Source: Acidobacteriota bacterium | GTDB lineage: Bacteria > Acidobacteriota > Terriglobia > Bryobacterales > Bryobacteraceae | Assembly (NCBI GenBank): GCA_025350695.1 | Contig: JANXXI010000062.1 | Location: 1-64,000 of the forward strand | Reading direction: 5' to 3' | DNA: 64,000 bases | In this document: one piece after another, positions 1 to 8,803 of the stretch | How the letters are laid out: each line of letters opens with the position of its first letter | How positions within the stretch are numbered: the stretch's first letter is position 1 | Position numbers and translations under genes: made by a program | The notes under the pieces: model-generated | What the model saw: only the letters and a program-made list of their open reading frames with translations | Told to the model about the DNA's origin: nothing | Database searches by the model: none

Positions 1-2
1 GT

Positions 3-80
3 GAGCTGACGCTTTGGATCGGTAATGCGCCGCAGTATGACGATTTGACGTTTATCCTCGTGAAGGTCAATGCGAGAAAG
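3..80 (+). pseudogene. C-terminal fragment of a SpoIIE/PP2C-type phosphatase, cut by an IS
   Basis: The frame that enters the window at base 3 encodes a short tail containing PQYDDLTFILVKV. The DDLT-hydrophobic-V ending is the usual last strand of SpoIIE/RsbU-type PP2C serine phosphatases, where the Asp binds metal. The frame runs directly into the IS terminal repeat at base 81 and reaches a TAG at 114-116 inside the element, so the native last codons are probably lost. Only about 26 residues are visible, so the family call is tentative. Confidence 0.45.
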
Positions 81-94
81 GGATGTGTTGCAAA
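81..94 (+). repeat. Left terminal inverted repeat of the IS6-family element
   Basis: GGATGTGTTGCAAA; it matches the right end at GG..GTGTTGCAAA when that end is reverse-complemented. Confidence 0.75.
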
Positions 95-128
95 GTCTGG
101 TAGAGCGTATTGGTAGACTGGAGAGAAC

Positions 129-848
129 GTGAAGAAGACACCTGGACCGGCGATGTTCAAGGGGCGGCAGACCGAGCCGCTGTTCATTCTTTGTGCTGTC
201 CGCTGGTACCTTCGATATTCACTTTCGTTCCGCGATGTTGAGGAACTGCTGGTGGAGCGCGGCTTGGAGGCGGACCACACGACGATCTGGCGCTGGGTTC
301 AGCGCTACGGTCCGGAACTGGAACAGCGCTTGCGCCGTCATCTCAAGCCGACCAACAAATCCTGGCGGGTGGATGAGACGTACGTGGCAGTGCAAGGCCG
401 TTGGTGTTACCTTTATCGTGCCATCGACTCTACTGGAGCCACGATCGATTTTGTGCTTTCGGCGTTACGCGATGCGGATGCGGCCAAACGGCTCTTTCGC
501 AAAGCTCTGGCTGATCCATCGCATCCTCAGCCGCGCGTCATCAACACCGATCAGGCGCCGATTTACGGCTCCGCCATCCCGGACATAAAGAAGGAAGGAA
601 CCCTTCGCCGCCGTTGTCGACACCGACCCGTGCAGTACCTGAACAACATCCTGGAACAAGACCATCGTGCCATCAAACGACGGGTAAAAGCCAAGCAGGG
701 CTTTCGCGAATTCCACGCGGCGCGCCGCACGATTCAAGGATACGAGGCGATGCACATGATCCGGAAGGGGCAGGCGCGGTGGGTGAACGGCTCCGATGTT
801 CGCCAGCAGATTCAGTTCATCAACAAGCTCTTCGAACTGGCCGTCTGA
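129..848 (+). CDS. IS6-family DDE transposase
   Basis: The 239-residue protein has the IS6/IS26 transposase layout. A short N-terminal helix-turn-helix region (about residues 30-62, with HTTIWRWVQRY) precedes an RNase-H-like catalytic core. The catalytic triad can be read directly: D82 in VDETYV, D141 in INTDQA, and E176 in NILEQDHRAIKRR, a D-58-D-34-E spacing typical of the family. The K/R seven residues after the Glu is also present. The start is a GTG at 129. The frame is intact, so the element may be mobile. Members catalyse replicative (cointegrate) transposition. Confidence 0.93.
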   Translation: MKKTPGPAMFKGRQTEPLFILCAVRWYLRYSLSFRDVEELLVERGLEADHTTIWRWVQRYGPELEQRLRRHLKPTNKSWRVDETYVAVQGRWCYLYRAIDSTGATIDFVLSALRDADAAKRLFRKALADPSHPQPRVINTDQAPIYGSAIPDIKKEGTLRRRCRHRPVQYLNNILEQDHRAIKRRVKAKQGFREFHAARRTIQGYEAMHMIRKGQARWVNGSDVRQQIQFINKLFELAV

Positions 849-898
849 AATGGCCCTACCGATTCTGTCTGGGCCCCAATTCCTGTTGACCCATCAAA

Positions 899-912
899 TT
901 TGCAACACTACC
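899..912 (-). repeat. Right terminal inverted repeat of the IS6-family element
   Basis: On the plus strand this reads TTTGCAACACTACC, the complement of GGTAGTGTTGCAAA, and pairs with the repeat at 81-94. Confidence 0.75.
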
Positions 913-948
913 ATACAAACCGTTTCGAGTCGCCGTAGTCCCACCGTA

Positions 949-2040
949 ATGCGTAGATCGCTTCCTTGCCTGTGCTCCATGTTCTTGTCACTCGCCTGTG
1001 ACGCCGGCCATCTGAAGAGTTCTGTTCCCAAGCCGGCCAATGATGGATGGACCGTTTCCAATATCGGAACGGAGGGCGTCTCCGCCGTTTCCCTGGCGGC
1101 AATGGAACGCTCCATTCAGGGGGGCGAATTCAAGAAGATCACAAGCGTCTTGATCGCCCGCCGCGGAAAGCTGGCTTACGAAGCTTATTTCGACGGCGAC
1201 GCGGCCACGCTCCGCAATACGCGCTCGGCAACCAAATCGGTAACCGCGATCCTCGCCGGGATCGCTGTCGACAAAGGACTGTTGCGAGTCGATGCGCCAA
1301 TCTTGTCGTTCTTCCCCGACAGGCCGATGAAGAACCCCGATCCGCTCAAGGACAAGATCACTGTGGAGGACCTTCTCACGATGAGTTCGGCGCTCGATTG
1401 CAACGACAACGAAGACAACTCGCCCGGAAACGAAGAGAAGATGTATCCAACCCGGGATTGGCTGCAATTCACGTTGGACCTTCCGGTAAAGAAGCGCGAG
1501 CCCGGCCCCTACGGTCGCAGTTTCAGCTACTGCACCGCCGGCGTGACGACGCTCGGCGCCGTGTTGGAGCGGGCCACTCACCTCACCATTCCTGAGTTCG
1601 CGAATAAGAATCTGTTCGCCCCGCTCGGCTTCCGTGGATCTGACTGGAGGTTTTCGCCGACGGGCTTGGCTCTGACCGGCGGCGGGCTGACGCTCACCAG
1701 CCGCGATCTCTTAAAGATCGGGCAACTGTACGCGAATCGAGGCGAATGGAATGGAATTCGCGTAGTTTCCGCAAGCTGGGTCGACGCCTGCGTTCAGCCA
1801 CACGCCCGCATCGATGACCAAACCGAATACGGCTACCTTTGGTGGTTGAAAAGTTTTCCGTCGGGTGAAAAAAAGATTCCAGCCTTCTATATGACCGGCA
1901 ACGGTGGAAATAAGGTCGCCGTCTTTCCCAGCTTGGATTTGGTGGTGGTCATCACCAGCACCAACTACAACACTCGCGGAATGCATCAGCAAACCGATCG
2001 TTTGCTCAGCGATTTCATCCTGCACGCGGTAAAACAGTAG
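949..2040 (+). CDS. Beta-lactamase-family (class C-like) serine hydrolase, secreted
   Basis: This 363-residue protein belongs to the PF00144 serine hydrolase family (class C beta-lactamase/DD-peptidase/esterase fold). The catalytic S-x-x-K is SATK at S93/K96. A Tyr motif SYCTAG (Y194) stands where YxN normally lies, and TGNGGNK near the C-terminus replaces the usual H/K-T-G triad. The reading frame is open back into the IS, but the ATG at 949 is preferred because the preceding codons lie in the element. The N-terminus is hydrophobic with a Cys at 17 (SLAC), so it may be an exported lipoprotein. The substrate cannot be told: esterase and peptidase relatives are as common as beta-lactamases. 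The IS end lies only 36 bp upstream, so the native promoter may have been displaced. Confidence 0.85.
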   Translation: MRRSLPCLCSMFLSLACDAGHLKSSVPKPANDGWTVSNIGTEGVSAVSLAAMERSIQGGEFKKITSVLIARRGKLAYEAYFDGDAATLRNTRSATKSVTAILAGIAVDKGLLRVDAPILSFFPDRPMKNPDPLKDKITVEDLLTMSSALDCNDNEDNSPGNEEKMYPTRDWLQFTLDLPVKKREPGPYGRSFSYCTAGVTTLGAVLERATHLTIPEFANKNLFAPLGFRGSDWRFSPTGLALTGGGLTLTSRDLLKIGQLYANRGEWNGIRVVSASWVDACVQPHARIDDQTEYGYLWWLKSFPSGEKKIPAFYMTGNGGNKVAVFPSLDLVVVITSTNYNTRGMHQQTDRLLSDFILHAVKQ

Positions 2041-2071
2041 ACCGGCAAATGGTTTCGTCTTGCACGCCCAG

Positions 2072-3703
2072 TTACTCCTGCCGCAGCGCTTCCATCGGAT
2101 CCAACCGCGCCGCCCTCCGCGCCGGAGCCATCGCCGCCAGCACCGCAACCGCCGACAGCAACACCAGCGAACCCGCCATCGCAACTGGATCGCCCGGTGT
2201 CACCTGAAACAACAGCGAGCTCAGCAACCGCGCCTCAACCACCGATCCCACCACGCCCAGCACGAGACCCGTCGCCGTCCATCGCGCCGCATGCCCCAGC
2301 GTCAACCTCATGATCTGCCCCGGAGTCGCCCCCAGCGCCATCCGCACCCCGATCTCCCTCGTCCGCTGGCTCACCAGGAACGACATCACGCCATACAATC
2401 CGGTCGCCGCCAGCAACACGCCCGTCGCCGCGAACACGCTCAGTAGAGCCGCATTGAAACGCGGACGCGCCGCAATGCCCTCCATTTTCTGGTCCATCGT
2501 TTCCATCTCGAGCGGAAGCGTCGAATCCATCGACGCGATCATCCTCCGTACTGAATTCGCCATCAGCTTCGGATCAAGGGCCGTCCTCACGATTACGGCG
2601 CACTGCCGCCATCCCATCGGCGGCTCCGCATTCTGAAACGTTACGTCCGCCGACGCCTTCCGCACGAGGTAATACTCCGGATCGGCTCCTCTCACCAGCC
2701 CCGCATTCTTCACATCGCTCGCAATGCCGACCACCGTGAACCACTCGCCTTTCGGACCTTCGAGAATCTGTTTGCCCAGCGCATCCTCGCCCGGAAACAG
2801 CCTCTTCGCAAGCGATTCGCTCACGACAATCGCGTAGGCATTCGCTCCCCGATCTTCTTCCGCGAATGGCCTGCCCCGCACGATCGGGATTCCAAGCGCC
2901 GCAAAATATCCCGGTGTCACGAACCGCCACAAGACCATTCCGCCTGTGCCCTCCGGTCTCCGAGGCCGTCCCTGAATTGCGAATCGATGCAAGCGACCGT
3001 CCCCGAGCCCCACCCGACGGCGGCAGCGAGTCGCTGATCGCCGCCGCTTCCACTCCCGGTAGCGCATTCAGCCGGCGCTCCAACTCCGTGAAGAACGCCA
3101 ATTGCTCGACGCTCCGGCTGTAGCGCTGCTGCCCCAGCACGAACCGCGCCGTCAACACCCGCTCCGGTTGCATCCCCGACGGAACGCTCTCCAGCTTCCA
3201 CAAACTCCGCAGCAACAACCCCGCGCCCGTCAGCAGCACAATCGAGATCGCAATCTGCACCGCCACCAACGCCGACCGCACGCCGCCCCTCTCCGGCCCT
3301 CCGGACCTCCACCCTCCCAGCACCACGCCCCGCGCCGATCGCAACGCCGGAGCCACGCCGAACAGTAATCCTGAAACCACCGACGCGCCCGCCGCGAAGA
3401 ATAGAACGCGCCCGGCCAATGCGGCTTCCTCAAGCCGAGGCAGTCCGCCCGGCGACAAAGCAACGAACGCCCGCAACAGCGCGTATGCCAATCCGCATCC
3501 CGCCCCACCGCCAATCGCCCCCAGGAGTAGGCTCTCCGTCACCGCCTGCCGCGCCAGCCGGCCCTTCGACGCCCCCAGCGCCGCCCGCATCGCCAACTCT
3601 CGATCCCGAGCCACCGCCCGCGCCAGCAGCAGATTCGCGATGTTCGCGCAAGCGATCAGCAGCACCGCCAGCACTGCGCCCAACAGCCGGTGCCTGAGCG
3701 CGT
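2072..3703 (-). pseudogene. ADOP (MacB-like) ABC transporter permease remnant, truncated and frameshifted
   Basis: The remains of an acidobacterial duplicated orphan permease, a MacB/FtsX-type protein normally about 800-890 residues. The first membrane block begins at LLGAVLAVLLIACANIANLL. It is followed by the middle FtsX domain, a periplasmic MacB-PCD region (TPGYFAALGIPIVRGRPF) and the final FtsX domain ending DPMEALRQE. Two lesions are visible. About 300-400 N-terminal residues are missing because the gene is joined to a phyH fragment at 3687-3703. A frameshift near 2975-2990 moves the reading frame between SLASI and IQGRPR. Without both halves and in two frames it is unlikely to work. 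Convergent with the serine hydrolase 31 bp away. Confidence 0.85.
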
Positions 3704-4372
3704 ATTGGGGCCGCTGCCGTGCCACGTCCAGCCCGAATGGAATGCAGCCGTTCCGGCCTTTAGTTCGAGCGGAACCACTTCTACCTCGGTGCCTTTGGGA
3801 GCAAATTGCCGCATGTACGCGGTCCAGGACGTGTCGTCAGAACCGACGGCGGAGGGTGGGAGAAACAACTCGGCTTCGGGCGGCTGAGCTCCCCAGCGAT
3901 GGCTGCCCTTGACGTAAAAGAGCGTTCCTGCGTCAGCGTGGGTTTCATCGAGCGCAATCCAACACGCGGCCACGCGAGGAGGCTGGACCCACGTGTTGTA
4001 CGCGGCGTCCTGATGCATCTCGATCGGCTTTCCACCTTCGGGCTTGTACCAGACGTAGTCGTTGTACAGCCGAATGCTCGGCTCGCCCTCAAGTTCCGCC
4101 ACGACCCGCGCATGGTCGCTGGTAAAGGTGAACCGGCCAAGCACCGAGTCGCAGCGCCAAACGGGTCCCATGAAGCGGGTGACATTGTCGGCGTCCCGGC
4201 CCTTCTTCCAGTGATAGTCGTCTGGCTCGCAGATTCGATTGAAGTCGCCATTGATTACTCGCTCCAGGCGATCTCGGAGCAACTCGACCTCCGCGCTCGA
4301 AACGAAGTTCTCGATTACTAGGAACCCATCCTCGCGATATTTCGCGATATCAGCTGCTGAAAGTGCGGTCAC
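3687..4372 (-). pseudogene. Phytanoyl-CoA dioxygenase (PhyH) family oxygenase, 3' end lost
   Basis: A 2-oxoglutarate/Fe(II)-dependent dioxygenase of the PhyH family (PF05721). The iron ligands are visible: H120-x-D122 in MHQDAAY, and the distal His (H218) in HSGWTWHGSGPNT. Homology stops just after that motif. The C-terminal strand, with the Arg that binds 2-oxoglutarate, is replaced by a short out-of-frame stretch that reads ADOP sequence and stops at 3656. The gene is therefore fused at DNA level to the permease remnant on the same strand. It may still make a 238-residue protein but should be inactive. The ATG at 4372 gives a normal N-terminus. Confidence 0.8.
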
Positions 4373-4695
4373 GGGATCCCTCTGTCAGACACATAGTCGG
4401 CGAGTGCGATTTCATGTATTTCTGGTAGGAAATTGCTTTCGCGCCTGCCGCACCGTGGACCGTTGGAACCGGCGCCGGGCAGCGACGAGTCTGACTATCA
4501 CATCCATTACATCGCCCCAAGTGGCCTTGCAGGGCGAAGGTTTTCCAACGCAACGGTGGTAATTAATGGCCAATGCGGAAGACATAATCGTGTAGAGGCT
4601 GTCACGATTGTACCTCTGCCGTGACTTGCAGTTGCGTCTCTCCCCACGGCCCACGGGGGTGGTTGCGCGTCTTGGGGGTTCAATGGCGTGGAACC
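4373..4695. other. Intergenic stretch without a recognised gene
   Basis: Divergent side of the phyH start. No coding region with family resemblance, no convincing hairpin and no RNA gene were seen. Confidence 0.5.
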
Positions 4696-4920
4696 ATGTT
4701 ATTTGCTTCCCCGTGCTTAAGCTTCTACGCATTAGCTAGCGCAGCGGAACAGGAAGCGGTTACTCAAGCCGATGAATGGTCCAAGCACAATGATCCGATT
4801 CCGCATGAAGTTGTCCTTGCCGAACTGGGTGTGTCGGTGAATGAGTGGGAACAGATGGGAAGGACGCCATTGCCGCCTTGTCTATCAGGAACTGGTGTCG
4901 AAAAACATCACGTGGACTGA
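4696..4920 (+). pseudogene. Degraded antitoxin-like gene of a RelE-type module
   Basis: An open frame of about 74 residues contains ADEWSKHNDPIPHEVVLAEL followed by GVSVNEWEQMGRTPL. This resembles short antitoxins that sit directly upstream of RelE/ParE toxins (a helical segment ending in a HEEVLAELGL-like motif). The end (PPCLSGTGVEKHHVD) looks out of frame, and no good ribosome binding site lies before the ATG. The adjoining toxin fragment supports the reading. The family name is inferred from the pair, not from a strong single motif. Confidence 0.4.
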
Positions 4921-5037
4921 CGAAGCCAGAGCTGACCTTCGATCCACCGACCAACTCACGGCCCTGGGCATCTTGCATTGTTTATCCAGATACGCCGCAC
5001 CGGGTCGGGTCGCCACCGGGTCGGGTAGCGTGAAGCA
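4894..5037 (+). pseudogene. Truncated RelE/ParE-family toxin fragment
   Basis: The frame that passes ITWTDEARADLRSTDQLTAL and then GILHCLSRYAA...VKQLK matches the N-terminal half of RelE/ParE mRNA-interferase-like toxins (usual pattern: W-T-x-E-A-R-x-D-L-R, then L-x-x-Y, then V-K-x-L). The following core strands (RLRVGDYRV) that complete the fold are missing, and the frame runs on into unrelated sequence before tdh. A direct repeat CCGGGTCGGGT (two copies around 5000-5027) lies inside the fragment. It should be non-functional. Confidence 0.5.
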
Positions 5038-5109
5038 ACTGAAGCCTATCGTCAGTAGCCACAATCCGCTACTTTGCCAACCGCCCCTTCTCCCGCCATA
5101 CTGAAAGAA

Positions 5110-6141
5110 ATGAAAGCTCTCGTCAAAAGCAAAGCCGAACCCGGCCTTTGGGTCGAGGACGTCCCCGAACCCAAAATCGGTATTAACGACGTTCTCATCC
5201 GCGTTCTCCGCACTGGCATCTGCGGTACCGACCTGCACATTCACACTTGGGACGACTGGTCCAAGCGCACCATTCCCGTGCCCCTTGTCATCGGCCACGA
5301 ATTCGTTGGAAAGATCGTCGAAGTCGGCTCGAACGTTAACGACTTTCATCCCGGCGAAATTGTCAGTGGCGAAGGGCATGTGGTCTGCGGACGTTGTCGT
5401 AACTGCATGGCCGGCCGCCGCCAACAATGCGCCCACACCCAAGGAGTCGGGGTGAATCGCGCCGGAGCTTTCGCTGAATACATCGCCCTTCCCATGACCA
5501 ACGTCTGGAAGCATCACGAAGACATTAGTCTGGATATCGCCGCTATCTTTGATCCCTTTGGTAACGCCGTTCATACTGCCCTCATGTTCCCCGTTCTTGG
5601 AGAAGACGTCCTGATAACCGGGGCCGGTCCAATCGGGCTGATGGCCGCAGCAGTCGCCAAGCACGCTGGGGCGCGGCACGTGGTCATCACCGATATCAAC
5701 GAACAGCGCCTGGATCTTGCTCGAAAGTTGAATGTCAGCCTTGCGCTGAACGTCAAAACAGGCACGCTTGCCGAGGCTCAAAAGAATCTCAACATGTCCG
5801 AAGGTTTCGACGTCGGCCTTGAAATGTCGGGTAACGCCGCAGCTTTCCAAAGCATGATCGCCAATATGGCGCATGGAGGGCGCATCGCCATGTTAGGCAT
5901 CCCGCCTGGGGAAATGGCCATCAACTGGCACACCGTCGTGTTCAACATGCTCACTGTTCGCGGCGTCTACGGCCGTGAAATGTATGAGACCTGGTACAAG
6001 ATGTCCGTGCTACTGGAATGCGGCCTTGATTTGGAACCAATCATCACCCACCGCTTTCATTGGTCGGAATATGAGAAGGGTTTCGATGCGATGCGCTCCG
6101 GATCTTCAGGTAAAGTAATTCTGGATTGGAGCACCATCTAA
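5110..6141 (+). CDS. tdh: L-threonine 3-dehydrogenase
   Basis: Zinc-dependent medium-chain dehydrogenase that oxidises L-threonine to 2-amino-3-oxobutyrate with NAD. The 343-residue protein follows E. coli Tdh closely from the start: [10 protein letters not shown], the catalytic zinc motif [22 protein letters not shown], the structural zinc cluster C-x2-C-x2-C-x7-C ([17 protein letters not shown]), the Rossmann [18 protein letters not shown], and the C-terminal [17 protein letters not shown]. An upstream in-frame ATG at 5074 is rejected because the ATG at 5110 gives the family's usual start. The stop TAATG overlaps the kbl start by one base, so the two are translated together. Confidence 0.96.
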   Translation: MKALVKSKAEPGLWVEDVPEPKIGINDVLIRVLRTGICGTDLHIHTWDDWSKRTIPVPLVIGHEFVGKIVEVGSNVNDFHPGEIVSGEGHVVCGRCRNCMAGRRQQCAHTQGVGVNRAGAFAEYIALPMTNVWKHHEDISLDIAAIFDPFGNAVHTALMFPVLGEDVLITGAGPIGLMAAAVAKHAGARHVVITDINEQRLDLARKLNVSLALNVKTGTLAEAQKNLNMSEGFDVGLEMSGNAAAFQSMIANMAHGGRIAMLGIPPGEMAINWHTVVFNMLTVRGVYGREMYETWYKMSVLLECGLDLEPIITHRFHWSEYEKGFDAMRSGSSGKVILDWSTI

Positions 6142-7325
6142 TGTACGGTGAATTTCAAGAGCATGTTCGTAAGACGTTTGGGGAAATACAAGCTGCAGGA
6201 TTAACCAAGCCCGAGCGCGTCATCGGCACGCCCCAGCAGGCGCACATAGAAACAGCCTCTGGTCAGAAAGTGCTCAACCTTTGCGCCAATAATTATCTTG
6301 GCTTGGCGGATCATCCCGCGGTGATTGCCTCAGCGCACGAGGGGCTCGATCAATGGGGTTACGGCATGGCCTCGGTTCGATTCATCTGTGGAACGCAGAG
6401 CATCCATAAACAACTGGAAAAGGCTATTAGCGAATTCCTCGGGACCGAGGACACCATCCTCTACGGGTCCTGCTTCGATGCCAACGCGGGCTTGTTTGAA
6501 ACCTTGCTCGGCCCTGAAGACGCCATTATTTCCGACGAGCTAAATCACGCCAGCATCATCGACGGCGTGCGCCTCTCAAAGTGCCGGAGGCTACGTTATG
6601 CCAATAGCGATATGGCCGATCTTGAAGCTAAGTTGATTGAAGCAGCCGGCGACCGTTTTCGAATGATTGCGACCGACGGTGTCTTTTCGATGGATGGCTT
6701 CATTGCGAATCTAAGAAGCATTTGTGATCTTGCTGAAAAGCATAATGCCCTGGTGATGGTGGATGATTCTCACGCCGTCGGATTTATTGGCCGAAATGGG
6801 CGCGGTTCGCACGAACACAATGACGTGATGGGCCGGGTGGATATCGTCACCGGTACGCTGGGAAAAGCGCTTGGTGGCGCCAGTGGCGGTTACTCGAGCG
6901 GTAGGCGTGAGATCATTGCGTTGTTGCGCCAACGTTCACGGCCATATTTGTTTTCCAATTCCTTGATGCCCGCCATTGCCGCCGCATCGCTTACCGCGTT
7001 GTCCCTTTTGTCCGAATCAACAGTGCTTCAAGACAAGCTTCGATCCAATGCCAGCTTCTTCCGAAAGCGAATTACGGAGGTTGGCTTTAGGATTTTGCCT
7101 GGCGAGCACCCCATCGTTCCCATCATGATTGGCGACGCTACACTGGCTGCCGGTCTTGCGGATCGCATGCTGGAAAAGGGAGTTTACGTAATCGGTTTTT
7201 CCTACCCTGTAGTGCCGCAAGGAAAGGCTCGCATCCGCACCCAAGTATCCGCCGCTCATTCCATTGAGGATTTAGAATTCGCCGCCAGGAAGTTCGCCGA
7301 AGCCAAGCGTGAACTAGGCATTTAA
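6141..7325 (+). CDS. kbl: 2-amino-3-ketobutyrate CoA ligase (glycine C-acetyltransferase)
   Basis: PLP enzyme of the alpha-oxoamine synthase family. It cleaves the product of Tdh with CoA into glycine and acetyl-CoA. The 394-residue length is normal. The PLP lysine is K242 in [14 protein letters not shown]; the [15 protein letters not shown] and [10 protein letters not shown] motifs are also present. Translation starts at the ATG that overlaps the tdh stop (TAATG), rather than the earlier in-frame ATG at 6126 inside tdh. Together with tdh it forms the threonine-to-glycine route. Confidence 0.96.
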   Translation: MYGEFQEHVRKTFGEIQAAGLTKPERVIGTPQQAHIETASGQKVLNLCANNYLGLADHPAVIASAHEGLDQWGYGMASVRFICGTQSIHKQLEKAISEFLGTEDTILYGSCFDANAGLFETLLGPEDAIISDELNHASIIDGVRLSKCRRLRYANSDMADLEAKLIEAAGDRFRMIATDGVFSMDGFIANLRSICDLAEKHNALVMVDDSHAVGFIGRNGRGSHEHNDVMGRVDIVTGTLGKALGGASGGYSSGRREIIALLRQRSRPYLFSNSLMPAIAAASLTALSLLSESTVLQDKLRSNASFFRKRITEVGFRILPGEHPIVPIMIGDATLAAGLADRMLEKGVYVIGFSYPVVPQGKARIRTQVSAAHSIEDLEFAARKFAEAKRELGI

Positions 7326-7332
7326 TCGGATT

Positions 7333-7926
7333 TCATTGCAGCGCTAATAACTGTGCAATCATCAACTCCAAAGCCTTGCTGCGATGGCTCACCAACAATT
7401 TACGCTCAGCTGTTACCTGCCCGAAAGTTGCTCCAAACGGTTCAAAGTAAAACAGCGGGTCATACCCGAAACCTTCAGAACCGCGCAGATCGTCGATGAT
7501 GCGTCCTTCGACCTCGCCCCGCCAAACGCCCGTTACTGAACCTGCCTGAGCCAACGAAATCGCGCAAACGAACCTCGCCTTTCGGTTCTCCGCGCCCCTA
7601 AGTTTTTCAAATAGGAGTTGGTTGTTCGCCGCATCGCCGGCATGTTCCCCGGCGAAGCGGGCCGAGTAGATTCCAGGTGCGCCGTCAAGCGCGTCCACCG
7701 CTAATCCCGAATCATCGGCGAACAGTGGACCCGGCGCAAATTGTGAGTAGTACACTGCCTTCAAAGCCGCATTTTCTTCGAATGTGGCCCCAGTTTCTTC
7801 GGGTGGTTCAATCTGCTTGATGTTGTCAAGCGATTCGACTTCAATGCGTCCACCGCCAAAATGATTGACGATCAAGCGGAATTCCCGCAGCTTTCCCAAA
7901 TTAGTAGTAGCGCAGTAAAGTTTCAC
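7333..7926 (-). CDS. rdgB: Non-canonical purine NTP pyrophosphatase (RdgB/HAM1)
   Basis: House-cleaning nucleotidase that hydrolyses dITP, ITP and XTP to monophosphates. The 197-residue protein has the family's NTP-binding start ([12 protein letters not shown]), the catalytic [20 protein letters not shown] block, and [10 protein letters not shown] followed by SHRSKAL. The start is a GTG at 7926 that overlaps the TGA of the upstream rph gene by four bases (GTGA), so the two are coupled. The neighbour pairing rph-rdgB is common in bacteria. Convergent with kbl, 7 bp apart. Confidence 0.95.
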   Translation of the reverse strand: MKLYCATTNLGKLREFRLIVNHFGGGRIEVESLDNIKQIEPPEETGATFEENAALKAVYYSQFAPGPLFADDSGLAVDALDGAPGIYSARFAGEHAGDAANNQLLFEKLRGAENRKARFVCAISLAQAGSVTGVWRGEVEGRIIDDLRGSEGFGYDPLFYFEPFGATFGQVTAERKLLVSHRSKALELMIAQLLALQ

Positions 7927-8648
7927 GGCAGCTTGACGAAGCTCTTTTGTTTTTCAACTAACGCTTTGATGCCTTCTCGCGCCAGCGCTAACATGCCGTC
8001 CATGTCCTTGTCGTCGAAGGCTTGTTGTTCGGCCGTGGCTTGCACTTCAACAAACTTGCCGCCGCCGGTCAGCACCACGTTCATATCCACGTCAGCCCGC
8101 GAATCTTCCTCATAGCAGAGGTCAAGCATCGGCGCTCCGCCTACTATACCCACGCTGGTTGCGGCCACATAGTCGGTCAAGGGAATGGACTTCAGCGTAC
8201 CGAAATTCACCATGCGCTCCATGGTCATCGCCATCGCGAGAAACGCTCCGGTGATGGATGCCGTGCGCGTTCCACCATCGGCCTGTAGCACGTCACAATC
8301 GACGATGATGCTGCGCTCGCCCAGTGCCACGAGATCCACCACGGACCGCAGCGACCTACCGATCAACCGTTGGATCTCCATCGTCCGGCCTGACTGCTTG
8401 CCTTTAATAGCTTCCCGTTGCGTGCGCGTCGCAGTGGCTCGCGGAAGCATTGCGTATTCCGCCGTCACCCAGCCCTTGCCGCTGCCCTTCAGAAAGGACG
8501 GGACCGTCGATTCCAAGGTTGCGGCGCACAACACTCGTGTGTTGCCCACCTCAATCAGCACCGATCCTTCCGCCGTCAGCAGATAGTCTTTGGTGATTTG
8601 TACGCGGCGCATTTCGTCGCATCGCCGCTTGTCTGTTCTTGGGTTCAT
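7923..8648 (-). CDS. rph: Ribonuclease PH
   Basis: Phosphorolytic 3'-5' exoribonuclease that trims tRNA 3' ends. The 241-residue length matches the family. Hallmarks are [53 protein letters not shown] and the [17 protein letters not shown] block. The start at 8648 ([10 protein letters not shown]) is shorter than the longest frame but gives the normal N-terminus. Its ATG overlaps the TGA of the small membrane gene upstream (ATGA). Second gene of an apparent operon small gene-rph-rdgB. Confidence 0.95.
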   Translation of the reverse strand: MNPRTDKRRCDEMRRVQITKDYLLTAEGSVLIEVGNTRVLCAATLESTVPSFLKGSGKGWVTAEYAMLPRATATRTQREAIKGKQSGRTMEIQRLIGRSLRSVVDLVALGERSIIVDCDVLQADGGTRTASITGAFLAMAMTMERMVNFGTLKSIPLTDYVAATSVGIVGGAPMLDLCYEEDSRADVDMNVVLTGGGKFVEVQATAEQQAFDDKDMDGMLALAREGIKALVEKQKSFVKLP

Positions 8649-8794
8649 TTGTGTGACATCAACATCGCGTAAAAGAGCAATCCCATTAGTCCAGTGCCCA
8701 GTAAAACAAGGAAAGCACACGGAATGGCCGCGCCCAAAGACGGTTTACTTTCTACCTTGGTCCGCTGATTGCGAACCGGTTTTAGTTTGGCCAT
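8645..8794 (-). CDS. Small single-pass membrane protein (49 aa), hypothetical
   Basis: A 49-residue frame starting at 8794 ([19 protein letters not shown]) has a basic N-terminal stretch of about 20 residues, then one hydrophobic segment ([20 protein letters not shown]) and a short tail. Its TGA overlaps the rph ATG in an ATGA junction, exactly as expected for a translationally coupled gene, which is the main reason to call it real. It would sit in the inner membrane with its basic end in the cytoplasm. No function is recognised. Confidence 0.7.
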   Translation of the reverse strand: MAKLKPVRNQRTKVESKPSLGAAIPCAFLVLLGTGLMGLLFYAMLMSHK

Positions 8795-8803
8795 AGTATG
8801 GAA

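Larger units (their letters stand above)
81..912 (+). mobile_element. IS6-family insertion sequence (832 bp)
   Basis: The element is bounded by imperfect inverted repeats GGATGTGTTGCAAA (81-94) and, on the other strand, GGTAGTGTTGCAAA (899-912). These resemble IS26/IS6-family ends, which share a GTTGCAAA core. The single transposase fills most of the length, and 832 bp is within the normal IS6 range. The flanking 8-mers, CGAGAAAG on the left and ATACAAAC on the right, do not match, so the usual 8-bp target duplication is missing. This fits a post-insertion rearrangement through the element. Confidence 0.85.

Noticed and set aside
796-948. N-terminal extension of the serine hydrolase frame across the IS
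   Set aside because: The extension is read through the element's right end; ATG 949 gives a normal N-terminus.
2060-2446. Arg/His/Pro-rich plus-strand frame opposite the permease
   Set aside because: Low-complexity antisense frame of a GC-rich gene; no family resemblance.
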